From Actinomycetota bacterium (GTDB lineage: Bacteria > Actinomycetota > Acidimicrobiia > IMCC26256 > PALSA-610), in assembly GCA_030839105.1 (NCBI GenBank), contig JAUZEI010000616.1, positions 1 through 5,544 of the forward strand: a stretch of DNA of 5,544 nt, read 5' to 3'. The position numbers and the translations under genes were made by a program. This document shows positions 1 through 5,544 of the stretch, piece by piece; within the stretch, counting starts at the first letter, position 1; each line of letters begins with the position of its first letter. The notes beneath the pieces are model-generated. The model worked only from the letters and a program-made list of their open reading frames with translations. It was not told the origin of the DNA and ran no database searches.

Positions 1-567
1 GAGGACGAGCTCGGCGACCTGCTCTTCCAGGTGATGATCCATTCGGTCCTCGCGTCCGAGGCGGGAGCGTTCTCGATCGCCGACGTCGCGCGCGGGGTCC
101 ACACGAAGCTCGTCCGCCGGCATCCCCACGTCTTCGGCGACGTGGAGGCCGACACGCCCGACGCGGTCGTGACGAACTGGGAGCAGATCAAGAAGCGCGA
201 GAAGGGGCTGACCTCGTTGGTCGAGGGGATCACGCCGGGCTTGCCGGCGCTGCTCTACGTGCAGAAGTTGTTGCGCAAAGCTTCGTCGATCGGGCTCACT
301 GCCGATCTCCCGTCGCATCTCGCCGGCGGTGAAGCGATGGTCGTCGACGAGGAGTCGCTCGGCGTCGCGCTCGCCGCCCACGCGGTCGCGGGTGCAGGGG
401 AGGGGATCGACGGCGAGTCGGCGCTCAGCGCCTGGGCAAACCGGTTCAAGGAGCGGTTCCTCCGCATGGAAGCGCTGGCGGCTGCGGACGCCGTCGATCT
501 CGCGGCCGGCGATCCCGTGGTCGTCCGGAGCCTGTGGGACCGAGCCCGGCAGGTCCCCGAGAACTGA
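1..567 (+). CDS. mazG: MazG nucleoside triphosphate pyrophosphohydrolase, 3' part (5' end outside window)
   Basis: MazG hydrolyses (d)NTPs to the monophosphate and pyrophosphate in the cytoplasm, clearing aberrant nucleotides. The frame is open from base 1, giving 188 visible residues, so the start and the EExxE helix lie upstream. Visible residues 1-10 read EDELGDLLFQ, which holds the ExxD metal-binding half of the MazG active site (E3, D6). The family signature HPHVFGD follows at 41-47, then W60 and the IKKREK segment, then LPALL at 81-85. Residues 116-160 resemble the second MazG module of two-domain proteins such as the E. coli enzyme (ending ANRFKERFLRMEAL), but the ExxD position reads SLGV and there is no room for an EExxE helix, so this tail is probably non-catalytic. 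mazG also lies just upstream of eno in mycobacteria. Family assignment is firm; the N-terminal half cannot be judged. Confidence 0.93.
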   Translation, partial: EDELGDLLFQVMIHSVLASEAGAFSIADVARGVHTKLVRRHPHVFGDVEADTPDAVVTNWEQIKKREKGLTSLVEGITPGLPALLYVQKLLRKASSIGLTADLPSHLAGGEAMVVDEESLGVALAAHAVAGAGEGIDGESALSAWANRFKERFLRMEALAAADAVDLAAGDPVVVRSLWDRARQVPEN

Positions 568-579
568 AGCGTCGGCGGC

Positions 580-592
580 CACAATGCACGCG
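580..592 (+). promoter_or_regulatory. Putative leaderless promoter (-10 CACAAT) for the slipin gene
   Basis: CACAAT at 580-585 is one base from the actinobacterial -10 form TAnnnT. It is followed by six bases and then the GTG start at 592. That spacing puts the transcription start on the start codon. No Shine-Dalgarno sequence precedes this GTG, which fits leaderless translation. No convincing -35 element is seen. The site lies between the mazG stop and the slipin start. Confidence 0.45.
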
Positions 593-1446
593 TGGCAGTT
601 ATCGGTGTCCTCGCAATCGTCCTAATACTCGTGTTGCTGTGGCTGATTGCGTCGGGAGTCCGCGTCGTCCAGGAATATGAACGGGGCGTGCTCTTCGTGT
701 TCGGCCGCTGCCGGGGCGCTCGCGGGCCCGGCATCTTCGTCGTGCCGCCGTTCATCAGCCGGATCGTCCGCGTCAATCTGCAGACCCAGGCCGTGCCGGT
801 GGCATCGCAGCAGGTGATCACGAAGGACAACGTGACCGTCGCCGTCGACGCGGTGGCCTACTTCCGCGTGAAGGACCCGGTCGCGTCGGTGATCAAGATC
901 CAGAACTGGTACAACGCCGCACAACTCGTCGCCCAGACTTCTCTGCGGTCGATCATCGGTCGTCACGAGCTCGATCAACTGCTCGGTGAACGCGACCGCA
1001 TCAACCAGGAGCTGAAGATCGCGCTGGATCAGCAGACCGAGTCGTGGGGCGTCGAGGTCGAGCTCGTCGAGATCCGTGACGTCGGCCTCCCGGAGCAGAT
1101 GCAGCGGGCTATGGCCCGCCAGGCCGAGGCCGAACGGGAGCGGCGGGCGAAGATCATCGCGGCGGAGGGCGAGATGCAGGCGTCCGAGAAGCTCGGGGAG
1201 GCCGCGACGATGATGGCGAGAAGCCCGGGCGCGATGCAGCTGCGCACGCTGCAGACGATGGCCGAGATCTCGGCCGAGCGGAACTCGACGATCATCTTCC
1301 CGATCCCGGTCGAGCTCCTCGACGTGTTTCGCTCCATCTCCGGAGTTGTGCCTCCCGACCGCCCGGCACCTACGGTTGCGCCGCTCGCCGCAGCGCCCGG
1401 CGCGCCGGAATCGGGCGGATCGGGCGCCTCGGGGTCTGCAAGCTGA
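592..1446 (+). CDS. Slipin / stomatin-like SPFH (band 7) membrane protein
   Basis: The 284-residue product looks like a membrane-anchored scaffold of the SPFH family (stomatin, prohibitin, flotillin, HflK/C), which oligomerises and organises membrane microdomains or regulates proteases. Residues 2-22 form one hydrophobic anchor without a cleavage site. The SPFH domain covers about 24-190: VVQEYERGVLFVFGR (25-39), a GPGIFVVPP turn (45-53), VITKDNVTVAVDAVAYFRV (75-93) and EIRDVGLP (160-167). A charged Ala/Glu/Arg-rich helix (about 168-208, beginning MQRAMARQAEAERERR) is the usual coiled coil. The tail from 253 is rich in Pro, Ala, Gly and Ser and is probably disordered. Length is normal for slipins. 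The GTG start was chosen for its -10-like box with leaderless spacing and because the anchor begins at once. Bacterial slipins often pair with an NfeD-family gene, but none is adjacent here. Its exact role cannot be read from the sequence. Confidence 0.93.
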   Translation: MAVIGVLAIVLILVLLWLIASGVRVVQEYERGVLFVFGRCRGARGPGIFVVPPFISRIVRVNLQTQAVPVASQQVITKDNVTVAVDAVAYFRVKDPVASVIKIQNWYNAAQLVAQTSLRSIIGRHELDQLLGERDRINQELKIALDQQTESWGVEVELVEIRDVGLPEQMQRAMARQAEAERERRAKIIAAEGEMQASEKLGEAATMMARSPGAMQLRTLQTMAEISAERNSTIIFPIPVELLDVFRSISGVVPPDRPAPTVAPLAAAPGAPESGGSGASGSAS

Positions 1447-3156
<1,710 letters not shown>

Positions 3157-3158
<2 letters not shown>

Positions 3159-3224
3159 GCGCGTTTCCACCGGGCGCGTTTCCCCAGGCGCGTTCCCCAG
3201 GGCCGTTACCCCAGGCCCGTTTCG
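3157..3224. repeat. Five imperfect tandem repeats of about 14 bases (consensus AGGCGCGTTTCCCC)
   Basis: Five adjacent units start at 3157 (15 bases), 3172 (14), 3186 (13), 3199 (14) and 3213 (about 12, incomplete). Each has a GGC/GGG-CG core, then GTT, then a C run: AGGCGCGTTTCCACC, GGGCGCGTTTCCCC, AGGCGCGTTCCCC, AGGGCCGTTACCCC and AGGCCCGTTTCG. They fill nearly the whole gap between the divIC stop and the DUF501 promoter. The first unit overlaps the divIC stop codon. Function is unknown; options are slippage expansion, a regulator-binding array or a transcription-slowing element. Confidence 0.8.
3200..3218 (+). other. Small inverted repeat inside the tandem-repeat array
   Basis: GGGCC (3200-3204) and GGCCC (3214-3218) can pair as a 5-bp stem around a 9-base loop. 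No T-run follows, so a classical terminator is unlikely. It overlaps where the -35 of the DUF501 promoter would fall, so it may be an operator-like site or only a by-product of the C/G-rich repeats. Confidence 0.25.
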
Positions 3225-3239
3225 TAGTATTCGGTCGTG
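3225..3239 (+). promoter_or_regulatory. Leaderless promoter (-10 TAGTAT) for the DUF501-ppx pair
   Basis: TAGTAT at 3225-3230 is a good TAnnnT -10 box. Six bases later, at 3237, is the GTG start codon, so transcription should begin on the G of GTG. There is no Shine-Dalgarno sequence before the start. This separates DUF501-ppx expression from the upstream eno-divIC transcript. No clear -35 is seen; that region lies in the tandem repeats. Confidence 0.6.
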
Positions 3240-3710
3240 CCGACGACCGATGCGCGCGCTCCCGGTGAGCGCGACCGCGAACACGACGTTGCGGTGTTGA
3301 CTGAGCTGCTCGGGCGGGTACCGCGCGCCGGCTTCGAGGTCGTGGTGCGCAACGGCGCCGGGGACCCGGTCGTGATCCGCAACGCACCGCTCCTCGACGA
3401 CGGCACGCCGATGCCCACCCGCTACTGGCTCGTCGATCCCGACCTAACGCTGCGCGTCGCGCGGCTGGAATCGGCGGGCGGAGTACGTGCCGCGGAGGCG
3501 GCGGTCGAATCCGAGGCGGTCGGCTCCGCCCACGAGCGTTACGCGCGAGAGCGCGACGCCGCGCTGGCGACCGACCACTCCGGTCCGCGTCCGAGTGGCG
3601 GTGTCGGGGGCACCGCGCGAGGCGTGAAGTGTCTCCACGCCCATCTTGCGTATCACCTCGCGGGCGGGGACGATCCCGTGGGGCGATGGGTGGAGGAGAA
3701 CCTGCAATGA
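3237..3710 (+). CDS. DUF501 family protein of unknown function
   Basis: The 157-residue soluble product belongs to DUF501, an actinobacterial family usually placed between the FtsB/DivIC-like gene and ppx. Recognised parts are FEVVVRNGAGDPVVIRNAPL (33-52), the hallmark MPTRYWLVDPDL (59-70), a helix with ARLESAGG (75-82), HERYARERDAAL (99-110) and the C-terminal GVKCLHAHLAYHLAGG (129-144), whose Cys and His residues (C132, H134, H136, H140) could bind a metal or form a catalytic site. No membrane segment or signal peptide is present. The GTG start is set by the leaderless promoter spacing. The stop overlaps the ppx start in ATGA, so the two are translated together, which suggests a role linked to the phosphatase. 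The biochemical function is not known to me. Confidence 0.88.
   Translation: MPTTDARAPGERDREHDVAVLTELLGRVPRAGFEVVVRNGAGDPVVIRNAPLLDDGTPMPTRYWLVDPDLTLRVARLESAGGVRAAEAAVESEAVGSAHERYARERDAALATDHSGPRPSGGVGGTARGVKCLHAHLAYHLAGGDDPVGRWVEENLQ
3694..3698 (+). promoter_or_regulatory. Ribosome binding site AGGAG that fixes the ppx start at ATG 3707
   Basis: AGGAG inside the end of the DUF501 gene is eight bases before ATG 3707. The frame is open further upstream (ATG at 3686 and other starts), but only 3707 places the phosphate-binding strand VAAVDMGTNSTR at the very N-terminus, as the family requires. Confidence 0.75.
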
Positions 3711-4630
3711 CGCGTGTCGCCGCGGTCGACATGGGGACGAACTCGACCCGTCTGCTCGTGGCCGACGTCGACGGTCGGGGCCGCGATGCCAAGCTCGTGA
3801 CCGTCGAACGCCGCACGCAGATCACGCGGTTGGGCCAAGGCGTCGACCGCGACCGGACGCTCCATCCCGACGCCATCGAGCGCACCCTCGCCGCGCTGCG
3901 CGAGTACCGAACCGTGACCGACGAGCTGGGTGCCGAACGTATACGGGCCACCGCTACCAGTGCGGCACGGGATGCACGCAACCGTGACGACCTTTTCGAT
4001 CCGGTCGAGCAGGTGCTCGGGGCGCGGCCGGAGCTGCTCGCCGGGGACGACGAGGCCCGGCTCGAGTTCATCGGCGCAACGGCCGGTCTGACCGAGCCGA
4101 GCCCGTATCTCGTCGTCGACGTCGGCGGCGGCTCGACCGAGTTCATCGTCGGTACCGACGAGCCCGAAGCGCTCACCTCGATCGACGTCGGATGTGTGCG
4201 GCTGACCGAGCAGTTCCTGCACTCGGATCCGCCGACCGCCGAGGAATTGAGCCAGGCCGTCTCCGTGGTGCGCGATCAGCTCGCCGACGTCGGCCGGCTG
4301 TTCCCGGCGATGCTGAGCGCCCCGACGCTGATCGGCACCGCGGGAACCGTCTGGACGCTCGCCGCGATCGAGCTCGGCGTCGACGCGGGACGCAGTGACC
4401 TGATCGACCATTTCCGGCTCACCCGGGCGGCCGCCGAGGACGTGTTCCGGACGCTGGCGACCGAGCCGGTCGAGCAGAGGCGCCACAACCCGGGCCTCGA
4501 AGCCGGGCGGGTCGACGTCATCGTCGGCGGCGCGATCGTCGTCGTCAGTGCGATGCGCCAGTGGGGCTACGACTCGCTCCTGGTGTCGGAGGCCGACATC
4601 CTCGACGGGCTCGCGCGCGACTCGGTCTGA
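3707..4630 (+). CDS. Ppx/GppA phosphatase (exopolyphosphatase type)
   Basis: Members remove terminal phosphate from inorganic polyphosphate and/or convert pppGpp to ppGpp, tying phosphate stores to the stringent response. The 307-residue cytoplasmic product is one ASKHA-fold module without the C-terminal HD-like domain of E. coli PPX, like the short mycobacterial paralogues. Visible motifs: phosphate-1 VAAVDMGTNSTRLLVADV (4-21); ATSAARDARN (83-92, Arg88 equivalent to E. coli PPX Arg93); AGDDEARLEF (112-121), where Glu116 aligns with the catalytic Glu121; phosphate-2 YLVVDVGGGSTEFIVG (134-149); GTAGTVWTLAA (210-220); VIVGGAIVV (271-279). The active site looks intact. AGDDEA replaces the more common SGxEEA but keeps the acidic residues. 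It is coupled to DUF501 by ATGA. In M. tuberculosis the gene at this position is Rv1026 (called ppx2). Substrate preference between polyphosphate and pppGpp cannot be decided here. Confidence 0.95.
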   Translation: MTRVAAVDMGTNSTRLLVADVDGRGRDAKLVTVERRTQITRLGQGVDRDRTLHPDAIERTLAALREYRTVTDELGAERIRATATSAARDARNRDDLFDPVEQVLGARPELLAGDDEARLEFIGATAGLTEPSPYLVVDVGGGSTEFIVGTDEPEALTSIDVGCVRLTEQFLHSDPPTAEELSQAVSVVRDQLADVGRLFPAMLSAPTLIGTAGTVWTLAAIELGVDAGRSDLIDHFRLTRAAAEDVFRTLATEPVEQRRHNPGLEAGRVDVIVGGAIVVVSAMRQWGYDSLLVSEADILDGLARDSV

Positions 4631-4633
4631 GTC

Positions 4634-4667
4634 GCCGGCTCTCCGCGGCTCGCGGAAACGTGCCGGT
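4634..4667 (+). terminator. Two-tier hairpin after ppx, possible terminator
   Basis: Three bases after the ppx stop, GCCGGC (4634-4639) can pair with GCCGGT (4662-4667, one G-U). This encloses a second perfect 6-bp stem, TCCGCG (4642-4647) with CGCGGA (4651-4656), around a GCT loop. Only a weak TTT (4677-4679) lies downstream, so this would be the U-poor type of terminator often proposed for high-GC actinobacteria. The pairing is visible; terminator function is inferred. Confidence 0.45.
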
Positions 4668-4725
4668 CGCCGGGCCTTTACCGACGCGCGCTTTACTCGA
4701 ACCCCGAGCTGCCGAGGTAATTGCC

Positions 4726-5118
4726 GTGGATCTCGTGGTGTTCGGACAGGCGCTGACGGAGCTCACGCTCGGCGAGATCCGCGCCATCGCGCTGGATCTG
4801 CACGAGGTTTGCGTCTCGACCGCGGACGAGGTCGCGAACACGCGCTCGATGCTCATGATCGAGCAGACACTCCGGCGCAAGCACCGCCTGCACGACGCGG
4901 CACTCGCCGCGCTGTCGGCTGCGACGACGGTGCAAGAGGTCGCGCTGCAGGCGGAGGTCGAGCTGCCCGACAAGGACGTCACGCGCGTCGCGCGCGCCGC
5001 CGCCCAGCTCGCGCGCGGCCTGGTCGTCGGCGATCATCCCGGAATCGACCTCGCACTGCACACACTCGGCCGGGGCTGGCGCCGCCTCCCCTGCTTGGCT
5101 GCGTTCCAGGCTGCATAA
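4726..5118 (+). CDS. Unrecognised small helical protein
   Basis: I do not recognise this 130-residue product. It appears almost entirely alpha-helical and soluble, with no signal peptide or membrane helix. Residues 11-30 (TELTLGEIRAIALDLHEVCV) and 33-57 (DEVANTRSMLMIEQTLRRKH and beyond) look amphipathic, followed by an Ala/Leu-rich helix (58-78), a VELPDKDVTR turn (78-87) and a final Ala/Arg helix (88-102). Single Cys residues occur at 29 and 123. GTG 4726 was chosen because GAGG (4714-4717) lies eight bases upstream and the clean helical pattern begins there; the frame is open back to 4561 but that stretch is an arginine-rich shadow of ppx and its 3' hairpin. Codon use matches its neighbours, supporting a real gene. 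It follows the ppx hairpin, so it probably has its own transcript. It could be a regulator or partner protein, but nothing visible decides that. Confidence 0.65.
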   Translation: MDLVVFGQALTELTLGEIRAIALDLHEVCVSTADEVANTRSMLMIEQTLRRKHRLHDAALAALSAATTVQEVALQAEVELPDKDVTRVARAAAQLARGLVVGDHPGIDLALHTLGRGWRRLPCLAAFQAA

Positions 5119-5305
5119 TTTTCGGTCGCTGACGCTCCGACTCCTTCACTCCACGGGTCCGCTGCGTCACCGCTAAGTCGGTCGGCAGGCCGTCGCTCCG
5201 TACCTCTGCCGGTCGCGGGCGTTGCGTCTCCAAGGTTCCCGCTTCGTCGCGATGCGTGACACCTTGCAGTCGGCTTCGCTGTCGCTCCTCGCTAGTCTCC
5301 CGATC
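5119..5305. other. Intergenic region with recurring CGCT-type motifs
   Basis: This 187-base gap holds no convincing gene on either strand. It contains two copies of TCGCTGNCGCTCC (5126-5138 and 5276-5288, differing only at N), a partial copy GTCGCTCCG (5192-5200), and several scattered GTCG/CGCT words. An inverted repeat CGGCAG (5183-5188) / CTGCCG (5206-5211) with a 17-base loop could be a weak hairpin after the 130-residue gene. No tRNA-like T-loop or cloverleaf is seen. The last bases carry the promoter of the aminotransferase gene. Confidence 0.5.
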
Positions 5306-5308
5306 GTG
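5293..5308 (+). promoter_or_regulatory. Putative leaderless promoter (-10 TAGTCT) for the aminotransferase
   Basis: TAGTCT at 5293-5298 fits TAnnnT and is seven bases before the first of two tandem GTG codons (5306 and 5309). No Shine-Dalgarno sequence is present. The geometry is close to that of the DUF501 and slipin starts. No -35 at proper spacing is evident. Confidence 0.5.
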
Positions 5309-5544
5309 GTGCATTCCGATCGATTGCTGCTCGGGCCGGGGCCTTCGAACCCGTATCCCGAGGTGATGGAAGCGTTCCAGCGTCCAGTGCTCGGCCATCT
5401 CGATCCCGAGTTCCTCACGGTGCTCGACGACATCGCCGACCGCCTGCGCATGGTCTTCCGCACGGAAAACGCGCTGACCCTGCCGATCAGCGGCACCGGC
5501 TCCGCGGGCATGGAAGCGTGCTTCGTCAACCTTCTCGAGCCGGG
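5306..5544 (+). CDS. Class V aminotransferase, alanine/serine-glyoxylate type, 5' part (3' end outside window)
   Basis: The 79 complete codons encode the N-terminus of a PLP-dependent fold-type I aminotransferase of the alanine-glyoxylate / serine-glyoxylate / ureidoglycine-glyoxylate group, which moves an amino group to glyoxylate to form glycine. Evidence is [20 protein letters not shown] (7-26), GHLDPEF (30-36), [20 protein letters not shown] (51-70, holding the Gly/Ser-rich loop at the cofactor phosphate) and VNLLEPG at the edge. The order and spacing match the family from its first residues, so this is a true start rather than a fragment. Either GTG (5306 or 5309) may initiate; the first is preferred for leaderless spacing. 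The PLP-binding lysine lies beyond the window. Which amino donor it uses cannot be told from this part. Confidence 0.9.
   Translation, partial: MVHSDRLLLGPGPSNPYPEVMEAFQRPVLGHLDPEFLTVLDDIADRLRMVFRTENALTLPISGTGSAGMEACFVNLLEP

Noticed and set aside
3629..3706. Upstream extension of ppx
   Set aside because: The added residues are arginine-rich and overlap DUF501; the ATG at 3707 has a good ribosome binding site and puts the first phosphate-binding strand at the N-terminus.
4561..4725. Upstream extension of the 130-residue protein
   Set aside because: This stretch is out of frame with ppx and covers its 3' hairpin, with low-complexity Arg/Gly/Pro translation.
5119..5305. Possible tRNA or small RNA in the gap
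   Set aside because: No GGTTCRA-type T-loop or cloverleaf pairing is found; the only hairpin (5183-5211) is a 6-bp stem with a large loop.
5173..5529. Minus-strand open frames over the last gap and the aminotransferase
   Set aside because: They are antisense to a clear aminotransferase N-terminus and have Ser/Arg-rich translation without known motifs.

Overview
The window looks like a chromosomal housekeeping locus from a high-GC actinobacterium. The codons are strongly GC-biased, GTG starts are common, and several genes appear to begin directly at the transcription start (leaderless). From memory, the order mazG - (one gene) - eno - ftsB/divIC-like - DUF501 - ppx matches Mycobacterium tuberculosis Rv1021 to Rv1026. 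The details suggest a deep-branching actinobacterium such as an acidimicrobial lineage, but this assignment is inference.

Layout, all genes on the + strand: the 3' part of mazG (1-567); a slipin/stomatin-type SPFH membrane protein (592-1446) in the slot where mycobacteria carry lipoprotein gene lpqU; a short control region with a LexA-like palindrome and the eno promoter (1447-1545); eno (1546-2850), overlapping by ATGA with a DivIC/FtsB-type division protein (2847-3158); a 79-base gap of imperfect tandem repeats ending in a leaderless promoter; a DUF501 gene (3237-3710), overlapping by ATGA with a Ppx/GppA phosphatase gene (3707-4630); a two-tier hairpin; an unrecognised helical 130-residue protein (4726-5118); a 187-base gap; and the 5' end of a class V (alanine/serine-glyoxylate type) aminotransferase (5306 to the window end).

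The genes cover nucleotide-pool cleaning (MazG), membrane organisation (slipin), glycolysis (enolase), septum assembly (DivIC/FtsB) and polyphosphate or (p)ppGpp turnover (Ppx/GppA). Two translationally coupled pairs, eno-divIC and DUF501-ppx, are separated by an internal promoter. I see no mobile element, CRISPR array, phage gene, tRNA or rRNA. I found no clear new multi-gene system. The items most worth a second look are the LexA-like box before eno, the uniform leaderless promoters, the tandem repeats at 3157-3224, and the unknown 130-residue protein.
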